NCBI RefSeq assembly: GCF_019733355.1
Contig: NZ_JAIHLQ010000016.1
Location: forward strand, 154,373 to 218,372
Length of the DNA stretch: 64,000 nucleotides
Source: Pseudomonas baetica
Lineage (GTDB): Bacteria; Pseudomonadota; Gammaproteobacteria; Pseudomonadales; Pseudomonadaceae
Direction: 5' to 3'
In this document: positions 17,230-25,992 of the stretch, piece by piece
Layout of the letters: the number at the start of each line of letters is the position of its first letter
How positions within the stretch are numbered: the first letter of the stretch is position 1
Made by a program: the position numbers and the translations under genes
Notes under the pieces: model-generated
The model's input: only the letters and a program-made list of their open reading frames with translations
Told to the model about the DNA's origin: nothing
The model's database searches: none

Positions 17230-18518
17230 TCAGGAGCGTTCTCGTGCAAAAGCTCCCCGGCCGATGCTCGCAGTCGTTCTTTGTCCTCTTTCAGCGTGAG
17301 TGCATGGTCTGCACGCTGGAGTAAAAGGATCGCGTGCCGGGTACAGGCGCTTTTGAATAACACCGGGTTGATCTGCGCGAGGCTGACAAGGGTCTTCATC
17401 ATCCGAAGATCGACTTCGAGCAGGGCCGCCCCGTCCCGGGCAATCGGCGCGAAAAAATCATCGAACAGATCGTCGACCACCAGACCACGCAGGTAAACCT
17501 GGTCGCAATCTGAATGGACCTTGGCGACGGGGTCTTGTGGTGTGCCCCAGCAGGTGAGGCTTCTGAGTCCGCGGCCAATCACGTCAATCGCAGTCCCGGG
17601 ATCGTTGACCGCTGGCGACAGGGCCCGTGAGGCAATCTCTGACAGCACCGACAGCCCAAACCGTGGGTCGTGTTCAAAGGTGCGCCGCACGCCTATGGTA
17701 AGGGCCGCGAGGATCTTCTCGTTACTGGCATGCTGCTCATCGACGCGCTCAGTGTTCAAACTCACGATCCGGGCGAGCGGCATGCCCAGGTGAACGAAAC
17801 TCCCCGGAAGCACCTCCAGAAAAAGCTGTATCTCGCAAGCCTTGGCGACGGCGCCCAACGCGTTCACATCGATGTGCTGCACATACCCGGTTTGCTGACT
17901 TTGCAGCGCATAGGCACTGGAGGGAATGCTCGATACGTCAGGGTAGGGCGCTCCGCCCAAGTGAGGCCATTGCACGCGATTGTCTATTGCGTCGATAGTC
18001 GCCTGTTCGACACGATCGATGGTTTCGCCCACCCGCCCAAGCTTGGAAAGATGATCGATCCAGCGCAGCAGGGTGTAGACAATCAGAATCACGACGGCAA
18101 TCGTCACTGCAAATAGCAAGACCCTTCCTTGCCTGCCGTAAGCCCCTGTACTCAAGGCGATGATCCCTACGAGGCTGAACAGAAATGAGCCGATGAAGGT
18201 CGCGAGGGCATTTTGTGTTGTGGTGTCTTCCATCACCAGCGTCGTGGCGCGGGGTGTGACGCCGCTGCTGGCCGCACCGTAGGCGGTGACCATCGTGCTT
18301 AGGGAAAAGGTGGTCACTGCCAGCATGCTTGAGGCGATGATGCCCAGAATCTTGTCGACGGCGTCGGCGCCAATACGTGCAGGCAGTGAAGCGGGAATGT
18401 AGTCCTTGAACACAACGGCGAGTAACGCCGTCGCCACGCCCAGTAAGGAAAACAGGCTAGCTCTGAACCACAGCCGTTTGGTCAGTTGTTGTAACAGCCA
18501 GCGCCAGCGAGCGATCAT
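17223..18518 (-). CDS. DUF2254 membrane protein
   Basis: Predicted inner-membrane protein of 431 residues with four helices in the first 150 residues. SMLAVTTFSLSTMVTAYGAA, followed by SSGVTPRATTLVMEDTTTQN, is the most recognisable DUF2254 segment. A long soluble C-terminal domain follows, with GLSVLSEIASRALSPAVNDP, also typical. No function is established to my knowledge. Its neighbours are a ClC channel and TrkH, which suggests a role in ion or pH stress (inference). Its 3' end overlaps the ClC gene tail to tail. Confidence 0.85.
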   Translation of the reverse strand: MIARWRWLLQQLTKRLWFRASLFSLLGVATALLAVVFKDYIPASLPARIGADAVDKILGIIASSMLAVTTFSLSTMVTAYGAASSGVTPRATTLVMEDTTTQNALATFIGSFLFSLVGIIALSTGAYGRQGRVLLFAVTIAVVILIVYTLLRWIDHLSKLGRVGETIDRVEQATIDAIDNRVQWPHLGGAPYPDVSSIPSSAYALQSQQTGYVQHIDVNALGAVAKACEIQLFLEVLPGSFVHLGMPLARIVSLNTERVDEQHASNEKILAALTIGVRRTFEHDPRFGLSVLSEIASRALSPAVNDPGTAIDVIGRGLRSLTCWGTPQDPVAKVHSDCDQVYLRGLVVDDLFDDFFAPIARDGAALLEVDLRMMKTLVSLAQINPVLFKSACTRHAILLLQRADHALTLKEDKERLRASAGELLHENAPDY

Positions 18519-18759
18519 TTTTCATACCTTTGAATAGTGGTGTGATCAGTCTTCAGGTTCCGGTCAGCAAAGGCTGGAAGATCACTCCCCATGATTGAGT
18601 TCCCATGGGTACGAATGGTTCATCCAGCAGGCGCCCTGTGCGCAATTTTGGGATAAAACCGGGGAGATAACAAAGTTTTGAGGTGGACGCCCCCCTTAAT
18701 CGGCGAGAATCACGCCAACGCATTGTGATCCTGCTGATCGCACTTAAAATGGCGGGTCC

Positions 18760-18776
18760 TGGAGGCTGAGCCTCCA
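18760..18776 (+). repeat. Short hairpin in the trkH leader
   Basis: TGGAGGC (18760-18766) and GCCTCCA (18770-18776) form a perfect 7-bp stem with a three-base loop, 34 bases before the trkH start. No T-run follows, so it is not an intrinsic terminator. It could affect leader folding or be a repressor site. The rest of 18519-18810 shows no gene. Confidence 0.4.
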
Positions 18777-18810
18777 ATACCGCGCGGCACTCATTTTTCA
18801 GGTTAGTTCT

Positions 18811-20265
18811 ATGTCCATAGCGGCAATACGACTTATTGGCTTCATCTTGGGTATTTTCCTTATCACGCTGGCTGTCAGTATGGCCATCCCCATGCTTACG
18901 TTAGTGCTCTATGACCGCAGCGACGATCTGTCAGCCTTTCTCTGGTCCAGTCTGATTACCTTTATCTGCGGTCTTTTGCTGATCGTGCGTGGGCGCCCGG
19001 AGACGGCACAACTTCGTCCCAGGGATATGTATTTGCTCACGACCGGCAGTTGGGTGGTGGTGTGTACCTTCGCCGCGTTGCCAATGGTCTTTATCAGCCA
19101 CATCAGTTACACCGACGCTTTTTTTGAAACCATGTCGGGTATCACAACCACCGGTTCAACCGTTCTGAGTGGGTTGGACACGGCCTCTCCCGGGTTGCTG
19201 ATCTGGCGCTCGATGCTGCAGTGGCTGGGCGGCATCGGCTTTATCGGTATGGCCGTGGCGATCCTTCCGCTGCTGCGAGTGGGGGGCATGCGTCTTTTCC
19301 AGACAGAATCCTCGGATTGGTCGGAAAAGGTTACCCCGCGCTCTCATGTGGCTGCCAAGTACATCCTTTTCCTTTATCTGGGGCTTACCGGGGCCGGCGC
19401 ACTTGCACTCTGGATCGCCGGGATGACGCCGTTTGAAGCGATCAACCACGCCATGTCGATGATCTCCACCGGGGGATTCTCAACCTCGGACGCCTCACTT
19501 GGGCACTGGACGCAGCCCGCGATTCACTGGGTGGCGGTGGTAATCATGATTCTGGGCAGCCTGCCCTTTACCTTGTATGTCGCGACATTGCGTGGTCATC
19601 GACGTGCGCTGCTCAAGGATCATCAGGTACGCGGCTTTATCGGATTCTTGATCGTTACCTGGCTGGCGGTGGGGACCTGGCTGTGCTTTAACAGCGAATA
19701 CGGATGGTGGGATGCGCTGCGTATCGTGGCTGTCAATGTGACGTCGGTCGTCACCACCACGGGTGTTGCATTGGGTGATTACACCCTATGGGGCAGCTTC
19801 GCCGTGCTGCTCTTTTTCTACCTGACCTTCGTCGGCGGATGTTCAGGTTCCACGGCTGGCGGGCTCAAGATTTTCCGTTTTCAAGTGGCTGCCACGTTGC
19901 TGGTCAGCAGCTTGAAACAACTGATTCACCCTCGTGCGGTGATTCAAAAGAAGTACAACGGTCACCCCATCGATGAGGAGATCTTGCGCTCGCTTTTGAC
20001 CTTCTCGTTTTTTTTCACCATTACCATTGCCGCCATCGCTTTGGGCCTGGCCCTTATCGGGCTCGACTGGACAACAGCCCTGAGCGGCGCCGCGACGGCA
20101 GTGTGTAACGTCGGGCCAGGGCTTGGCACGATCATTGGGCCGGCCGGTAATTTCGAATCATTGCCTGACGCTGCCAAATGGCTATTGACCATCGGAATGC
20201 TCCTCGGACGGCTGGAAATCCTGACGGTGTTGGTGCTCATAACACCGGTGTTCTGGAGATATTGA
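18811..20265 (+). CDS. trkH: TrkH-family potassium uptake membrane subunit
   Basis: Potassium translocation subunit with four M1-P-M2 repeats in 484 residues. The four filter loops are visible: MSGITTTGSTVL near residue 109, MISTGGFSTSD near 218, TTTGVALGDY near 315 and CNVGPGLGTIIG near 432. Length fits TrkH/TrkG (483). It needs the cytoplasmic NAD-binding TrkA, which is not in this window. AGGT lies about 8 bases upstream of the ATG. It is followed, same strand, by the CBS/DUF294 protein and the exonuclease gene. Confidence 0.94.
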   Translation: MSIAAIRLIGFILGIFLITLAVSMAIPMLTLVLYDRSDDLSAFLWSSLITFICGLLLIVRGRPETAQLRPRDMYLLTTGSWVVVCTFAALPMVFISHISYTDAFFETMSGITTTGSTVLSGLDTASPGLLIWRSMLQWLGGIGFIGMAVAILPLLRVGGMRLFQTESSDWSEKVTPRSHVAAKYILFLYLGLTGAGALALWIAGMTPFEAINHAMSMISTGGFSTSDASLGHWTQPAIHWVAVVIMILGSLPFTLYVATLRGHRRALLKDHQVRGFIGFLIVTWLAVGTWLCFNSEYGWWDALRIVAVNVTSVVTTTGVALGDYTLWGSFAVLLFFYLTFVGGCSGSTAGGLKIFRFQVAATLLVSSLKQLIHPRAVIQKKYNGHPIDEEILRSLLTFSFFFTITIAAIALGLALIGLDWTTALSGAATAVCNVGPGLGTIIGPAGNFESLPDAAKWLLTIGMLLGRLEILTVLVLITPVFWRY

Positions 20266-20427
20266 CCGCCACCTTCATGGAACACGCTGGTGGGGAGTGA
20301 CTTGATCACTGCCAAAGGTTGAACAACGTGACTGGATATGGTCTGGTAAGCGCTGTCTTCAGCGCGCCAGATCCCATAGGCAGGTGCCAGGCTCAGTCAT
20401 CTTTTTCTTGATCATCTCCGAGGTTCC

Positions 20428-22302
20428 ATGCAAATCGAGTTACAGGAGATTCGCGACCACCTTCATCGTTTCCCTCCCTTTGATCAGTTGCCTCAGGAGT
20501 CGCTGGACGCAATCGCCCGGCGTATCGACGTCAGCTATTTCAAGGCCGGCAGCGAAATTCTTGTGGCCGGCGCCGTCATTCATGATTTGCACTACGTGCG
20601 CAGCGGCGCCGTGGAGATTTATCGGCGCAACGGCGATCTCTATAACCGCCTCGTCGAGGGCGATATCTTCGGGCAGGCGGGCTTATTACGCAGCAACAAA
20701 GTTCGTTTTCCCGCAAGAGCTCTGGAAGACAGCCTGATCTACTTTATTCCCGCCGATATGTTTGCAGACTTGTGCGCGCAGCATGACGCGTTCGCTGACT
20801 TCGTCGAGGCTGAAGGTCACTCAAGGCTACAGACCGCCGTCGAGGCACAGGGCCGCGCGAGTGAGCTCATCCAGTTGAAATGCCGCGCCTTGATATCGCG
20901 TGAACTGGTGTGGGTGAGCAGCGACACTTCAGTTCATGAAGCCGCGAAAGTGATGACCGAGCAAAGCGTTTCTTGCGTCGTGGTCATGGGGCCTGAGGGA
21001 CCGCAAGCGCAAATGGTCGGCATTGTCACCGACCGCGATCTGCGCACTCGGGTGGTCGCAGAGGGACGAAGTGACAGCGCTACCTGCATCAGCGAAATCA
21101 TGTCGACCGATCCGGCGGCAATTCAGGCCGATGACTCGGTATTCGAGGCCATGCTGGTCATGTTGCGACGCAATATCCATCACCTTCCGGTCGCCTCTAA
21201 AGGCAAGACCTTGGGTCTGATCAATCTGTCGGACATCATCCGGTACGAATCCCAAAGCAGCTTGTACCTGGTCAACCGGATCTCCAATCAAACCTCAGTC
21301 GAGGGCCTGCGATCACTGTTGCGTGATCTGCGCGCGACCTACATCCGCATGGTGCGTGACGGCGCTACAGCGCACATGATTGGCAGCGCGATTGCAGGTG
21401 TTGGCCGTGCCTTCACTCAGCGTTTGATCGAGTTGGCGGAAAAACAGCTAGGGCCACCCCCCGTGCCGTATTGCTTCATGGCGTTGGGTTCGATGGCCCG
21501 AGACGAGCAGCTGCTGGTGACCGACCAGGACAATGCCCTAGTACTCGATGATCGATTCGACCCCGTTCAGCATGATGAATACTTCAAGCGCCTGGCCACA
21601 TTTGTCAGCGATGGCCTGGCCGCCTGCGGTTATAGCTACTGCAAGGGTGGAATCATGGCCACCAACGATCAATGGCGGCAACCGTTACGCGTCTGGCGCG
21701 CGTACTTTGAGCAATGGATCGAAAAGCCCAATCCGGCCACCTTGCTTAACAGCTGTATTTTTTTCGATCTGGACGGGGTCTACGGTCAACTGGAGTTAGT
21801 GCAGGAGCTCAAGAATTTGTGCGCCAGTAAATCCAGTACCAACCCAGGTTTTCTCCATGCCCTGGCCCGGATCGCACTTAATCGGACGCCGCCGCTGGGC
21901 TTTTTCCGCACGTTCGTGGTGGAAACAGACGGCCGGCAGAAAGGCATCATCAACCTCAAGGGCCGAGGCACTGCGCCGCTGACTGACCTTATCCGCATCC
22001 ACGCCCTTGCTTGCGCAAGCACGGCGCAAAACTCCTTTGATCGCCTTGATGCCATCAGCAATACCCAGCTCATGCCACCGGACGCATTGATGCACCTGCG
22101 TTACGCTCTGGAGTTCCTGTCCATGGTCCGGATCCGGCACCAGGCTGATGCGCTGGAGCAAGGAACCCTACCCGACAACTACATCGAGCCGGAGCGGTTT
22201 TCCACCAGCGAACGGCATAACCTCAAGGATGCGTTTCAGGTCTTGAGCAACGCGCAGAATTTCTTGCGATTCCGCTACCCACTCAAGGGGCGTCAATCGT
22301 AA
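20428..22302 (+). CDS. cNMP-binding/CBS/DUF294 nucleotidyltransferase-fold protein
   Basis: Cytoplasmic multidomain protein of 624 residues. Residues about 10-130 form a cyclic-nucleotide-binding-type domain (FKAGSEILVAGAVIHDLHYV, then GDIFGQAGLL). Residues about 155-275 form a CBS pair (VSSDTSVHEAAKVMTEQSVS and MLRRNIHHLPVASKGKTLGL). From about 350 comes the DUF294 GlnD-like nucleotidyltransferase core, GSMARDEQLLVTDQDNALVL, followed by the DUF294 C-terminal helical domain. The core G-S-x8-D-x-D metal-binding pattern is present, so it may be an active nucleotidyltransferase; the target is unknown. GAGG lies 4 bases before the ATG. The stop overlaps the exonuclease start (TAATG), so the two are made together. 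Confidence 0.88.
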   Translation: MQIELQEIRDHLHRFPPFDQLPQESLDAIARRIDVSYFKAGSEILVAGAVIHDLHYVRSGAVEIYRRNGDLYNRLVEGDIFGQAGLLRSNKVRFPARALEDSLIYFIPADMFADLCAQHDAFADFVEAEGHSRLQTAVEAQGRASELIQLKCRALISRELVWVSSDTSVHEAAKVMTEQSVSCVVVMGPEGPQAQMVGIVTDRDLRTRVVAEGRSDSATCISEIMSTDPAAIQADDSVFEAMLVMLRRNIHHLPVASKGKTLGLINLSDIIRYESQSSLYLVNRISNQTSVEGLRSLLRDLRATYIRMVRDGATAHMIGSAIAGVGRAFTQRLIELAEKQLGPPPVPYCFMALGSMARDEQLLVTDQDNALVLDDRFDPVQHDEYFKRLATFVSDGLAACGYSYCKGGIMATNDQWRQPLRVWRAYFEQWIEKPNPATLLNSCIFFDLDGVYGQLELVQELKNLCASKSSTNPGFLHALARIALNRTPPLGFFRTFVVETDGRQKGIINLKGRGTAPLTDLIRIHALACASTAQNSFDRLDAISNTQLMPPDALMHLRYALEFLSMVRIRHQADALEQGTLPDNYIEPERFSTSERHNLKDAFQVLSNAQNFLRFRYPLKGRQS

Positions 22303-23024
22303 TGAGCGCCGTGAAGGTCGATCGACAGTTCGAGAAAATAGACTGGGCTGCAAGGTTTCAGGTATTGGCAGAGGCAGTGAGCCATCCCCATCTGAAGAAG
22401 TTCTATCAGGCCGGGTCTGTGCCGCCACAGACCTCAATAGAGCAGGTGCAACTGCTGGCGATGGACATTGAAACGACCGGTCTTGATGCCCAAGCCCACA
22501 GCATTGTCAGCATTGGCCTGATCCCGTTCACGCTGCAGCGGATACATTGTGGTCAGGCGTTGTATTGGGTCATACAACCGCCGTCCGAGCTCAATGACCA
22601 ATCGGTCACATTCCACCACATCACCCACGCCGACATTCTGGACGCCCCGCGGCTTTCCGAGATCGTCGGGGAGCTGCTGGAAGCCATGGCCGGTAAAGTC
22701 ATGGTCGTGCATTACCGAAACATAGAGCGGGGCTTCCTCGATCAGGCGCTTCGCCTTCTGTTGGGGGAGGGCGTGCAATTTCCGGTTATCGACACAATGC
22801 AACTGGAAGCACGCATGCATCGACAAAAGCGAACCTGGCTCGACCGACTGCTGCGCCGGCCCAGGCTTTCAATAAGGCTGGCCGACAGTCGCGCGCGCTA
22901 CAACCTGCCGGCTTACCACGCGCATCATGCCTTGACCGATGCCCTGGCGGCTGCCGAACTGTTACAGGCACAGATCGCCAACCACTATTCACCGTCGACG
23001 CCGATTGAGGCACTGTGGAATTGA
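22302..23024 (+). CDS. DEDDh-type 3'-5' exonuclease (DnaQ-like)
   Basis: Predicted exonuclease of 240 residues in the DnaQ/epsilon fold. Exo I is AMDIETTGLDA near residue 53 (D and E ligands), and LEAMAGKVMVVHYRNIERGF corresponds to Exo II. HHALTDALAAAELL near residue 207 is Exo III with the catalytic His and Asp. The N-terminal 45 residues are extra. It is translationally coupled to the CBS/DUF294 gene (TAATG). This pairing with a DUF294 protein is common in proteobacteria, but the shared substrate is not known to me. Confidence 0.88.
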   Translation: MSAVKVDRQFEKIDWAARFQVLAEAVSHPHLKKFYQAGSVPPQTSIEQVQLLAMDIETTGLDAQAHSIVSIGLIPFTLQRIHCGQALYWVIQPPSELNDQSVTFHHITHADILDAPRLSEIVGELLEAMAGKVMVVHYRNIERGFLDQALRLLLGEGVQFPVIDTMQLEARMHRQKRTWLDRLLRRPRLSIRLADSRARYNLPAYHAHHALTDALAAAELLQAQIANHYSPSTPIEALWN

Positions 23025-23120
23025 GGTCGCCTCTCAATCACTGAGCTGTCGAACTCAGGGGCCATCGATCACCCTGCACCCGTCAAGTTGCGCAAGCGCA
23101 GAAGGGGCAGGGCCTGTCGA

Positions 23121-24608
23121 TTAATGGCCTATCAGCGTGTCAATGCCATCGGGCTTGTCGTGCACGCCGAATCGATCCACGAGCGTGGCTGTTGCCCGGT
23201 TCATGCCAATCACATCGACCTGAATGCCTTCACGACGAAGCTTGAGCACCACTTTGTCCAAGGCCGCGACGGCGGTGATGTCCCACAAATGCGCTTCGCG
23301 CAGATCGATGGTGAGCGTTTCGAGCTGTTCATTGAGGTCGAACGCGCTGGCAAAGCGATCTGCCGAGCCGAAGAAAACTTGCCCGGTCACATAGTACGTA
23401 CGGTGGCGATGCTCGGGATCACGGCTGGAGGTGATGTCCAGGTAGTGGGCAATCTTGTTGGCGAAGAACATGGCGGCCAGCAATGTCCCGGCGATCACAC
23501 CAAACGCCAGGTTGTGGGTGGCAACGACGACAATCACGGTCACGACCATTACAACGTTCGTGGACAACGGGTATTGCTTGAGGTTGCGAATCGAGCCCCA
23601 ACTGAACGTGCTGATCGATACCATGATCATCACCGCCACCAGTGCGGCCATCGGTATGCGCGCCAGCCAGTCCCCGAGGAAGATCATCATGATCAGCAAC
23701 AACACGCCCGCGCTCAGCGTCGACAGGCGAGTGCGGCCGCCCGACTTCACGTTGATCATCGACTGGCCGATCATCGCGCAACCGGCCATACCGCCAATCA
23801 GCCCGCTCACGATATTGGCAACGCCCTGGCCTTTGCATTCGCGGCTCTTGTCGCTGGACGTATCGGTCAGATCATCAACGATCGTGGCGGTCATCATCGA
23901 TTCCAGCAGGCCCACCACCGCCAGCGCGGCGGAATAAGGCAGCACGATGAGTAGGGTGTTCAGATTCAGCGGCACCTCAGGCCACATGAAGATCGGCAGG
24001 CTGTCCGGCAGCGATCCCATATCACCGACCGTGTGGATATTGAGCCCCATCGACACGGAAATCGCGGTAAGCACCAGGATGCACACCAAAGGCGAGGGCA
24101 GCACCTTACCCACGACCGGTAATAGTGGGAACAGGTAAATGATCGCCAAACCTGCGGCCGTCATTGCATAAACAGGCCAGGTGACGCCGGTGAGTTCCGG
24201 CAGTTGCGCCATGAAAATGAGGATCGCCAGTGCATTGACGAATCCGGTCACGACCGAGCGCGAAACGAAGCGCATCAGCTCGCCTAGTCGCAGGTAACCG
24301 GCAATGACCTGCAAGACGCCGCAGAGGAGTGTGGCAACCAGCAAATATTGCAGACCGTGATCCTTGACCAGGTTCACCATCAGCAATGCCATGGCGCCGG
24401 TGGCCGCAGAGATCATCGCCGGGCGACCGCCGACAAAGGCGATGACGGTACAGATACAGAAAGAGGCGTAGAGGCCAACCTTGGGGTCGACTCCGGCAAT
24501 GATGGAGAAGGCGATAGCTTCAGGAATGAGCGCTAACGCAACGACGAGACCCGCGAGTACATCCGCCCGGATGTTTGATAGCCAAGCGGTTTTGATATGT
24601 TCAAGCAT
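23121..24608 (-). CDS. SulP-family anion transporter with STAS domain
   Basis: Inner-membrane anion transporter of 495 residues. The SulP opening ADVLAGLVVALALIPEAIAF is near residue 18. AVVGLLESMMTATIVDDLTD is near 255, and QGVANIVSGLIGGMAGCAMI precedes GQSMINVKSGGRTRLST near 290. A C-terminal STAS domain occupies about 395-490 (LTIDLREAHLWDITAVAALD). Substrates of this family include sulfate, bicarbonate and dicarboxylates; sequence alone does not choose. I use ATG 24608, which has GGTGA 4 bases upstream. ATG 24620 and GTG 24629 are also in frame. The intergenic piece 24630-24769 shows no gene. Confidence 0.9.
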   Translation of the reverse strand: MLEHIKTAWLSNIRADVLAGLVVALALIPEAIAFSIIAGVDPKVGLYASFCICTVIAFVGGRPAMISAATGAMALLMVNLVKDHGLQYLLVATLLCGVLQVIAGYLRLGELMRFVSRSVVTGFVNALAILIFMAQLPELTGVTWPVYAMTAAGLAIIYLFPLLPVVGKVLPSPLVCILVLTAISVSMGLNIHTVGDMGSLPDSLPIFMWPEVPLNLNTLLIVLPYSAALAVVGLLESMMTATIVDDLTDTSSDKSRECKGQGVANIVSGLIGGMAGCAMIGQSMINVKSGGRTRLSTLSAGVLLLIMMIFLGDWLARIPMAALVAVMIMVSISTFSWGSIRNLKQYPLSTNVVMVVTVIVVVATHNLAFGVIAGTLLAAMFFANKIAHYLDITSSRDPEHRHRTYYVTGQVFFGSADRFASAFDLNEQLETLTIDLREAHLWDITAVAALDKVVLKLRREGIQVDVIGMNRATATLVDRFGVHDKPDGIDTLIGH

Positions 24609-24769
24609 TGATTCACCCATTGCAGGCACGTCATGACGCGCAGCTCAGAGCGCTGAGCCATGCAGGCGTGTCTGTATCCAGTTGGTTGTGGGTTCGCTAC
24701 GGCAAAAATTGCGCGCAGCAGAGTTGGACCGCAGCAGGGAGGCGGGCCGGTTTTTGCTCGATCACTGCA

Positions 24770-25891
24770 TCAACGGTGCTGTTCAGCGGCCAGGTTGGCC
24801 GTCTTGGGAGCCTTGGCATCCGGTATTGAAGCGACATAAACAGTGCGCGAAGGGAACGCAAAACTGACGCCCAGTTCGGCAAAAGCGTCCATCATCCCCA
24901 GGTTTATTGCTTGCTGAACATCCATGTAAACGTTGTAGCTGGGATCGAGCACGATATACACCGTTTCGAACTCCAGGGCGCTATCGCCGAAACTGCGGAA
25001 GTGCGAGCGGTCGAACCGCGCCAGCTTTTGTCCTTTGATGATCTTCTCAATCCGTTGCGGTACTTCCTTGACCTGTTGGGCAGAGCAGTCGTAGGTCAGG
25101 CCGACCTCAAACACAATGCGGCGCTCTTGCAGGCGTTTATAGTTTTGTATGGTGCTGCCGATCATTTGCGCATTCGCCATCACGATCTGCTCGCCACCGA
25201 GGCTGCGGATCCGTGTGGTTTTCAGACCGACATGTTCGACCGTACCGGACAGCGAGCCGACGACAATAAAATCGCCCACTTCAAAAGGCTTGTCGACCGC
25301 GATGGAGAGGGAGGCGAATACGTCTCCAAGGATGTTCTGCACCGCTAACGCAATCGCAATACCGCCTACGCCAAGGCTGGCAACGAAGGCGGTGATGTTC
25401 ACCCCGACGTTTGACAGCATTGCCATGACCACGACGACCCACAGAAATACTTTCGCACCCCATAGGCTAAGCGTCGCCAGGGCGCTGGCCTGGAATGTCT
25501 CGGCAGTGCCATGGCGTCGAAAGTAGCGTGCTAGCGCCAATGCAATCGCACGGTTCGCCCAAAGGCCCGCTTGCAAGGCCGCTACCACGAACCACAGACT
25601 GCTGACACGCCCCATCCAGCGCTCAGGCAAATCAAGAAAGCCGATGCCGATAAGGACCGAGGCTAAAAACAAAAGGGTGTTGCTGGTAACCGAAAGCACT
25701 TCGAGCGCGATGTGACTGAAGTCTGCGTCGGGTAGCGAGGATCTCTTTCGGATTTTCTTGAGGGCAAATCGAATGGCCGTTCTGGCCAGAATGAAGCTGA
25801 GGATTGTTGCGAGGAGTGCCAGTAGCCAATGCCCTAAAGCGATCCCCAGAAAACTGTAATTTACAAAGAGGTCAATCGTGTTTTGTAGCAT
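24770..25891 (-). CDS. MscS-family mechanosensitive channel
   Basis: Small-conductance mechanosensitive channel homologue, 373 residues, with about five membrane helices. The pore-lining helix is FVASLGVGGIAIALAVQNIL near residue 180. It is followed by the beta domain (DKPFEVGDFIVVGSLSGTVE) and the alpha/beta cage typical of MscS. It would release solutes on hypo-osmotic shock or modulate membrane tension responses. I start at MLQNTIDLF because GGAG lies 6 bases upstream; a longer frame opens at 25942. The gene lies between SulP and BCCT transporters, consistent with an osmotic-stress block. Confidence 0.9.
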   Translation of the reverse strand: MLQNTIDLFVNYSFLGIALGHWLLALLATILSFILARTAIRFALKKIRKRSSLPDADFSHIALEVLSVTSNTLLFLASVLIGIGFLDLPERWMGRVSSLWFVVAALQAGLWANRAIALALARYFRRHGTAETFQASALATLSLWGAKVFLWVVVVMAMLSNVGVNITAFVASLGVGGIAIALAVQNILGDVFASLSIAVDKPFEVGDFIVVGSLSGTVEHVGLKTTRIRSLGGEQIVMANAQMIGSTIQNYKRLQERRIVFEVGLTYDCSAQQVKEVPQRIEKIIKGQKLARFDRSHFRSFGDSALEFETVYIVLDPSYNVYMDVQQAINLGMMDAFAELGVSFAFPSRTVYVASIPDAKAPKTANLAAEQHR

Positions 25892-25992
25892 GCAGGTCTC
25901 CAGTAAAGCCCTGCGAGACATGTAATCGAATAACGAAATCACAGTCTCGCAGGTAAATCGAACTCACCTATCCATTTAAAAGCAATGACGCA

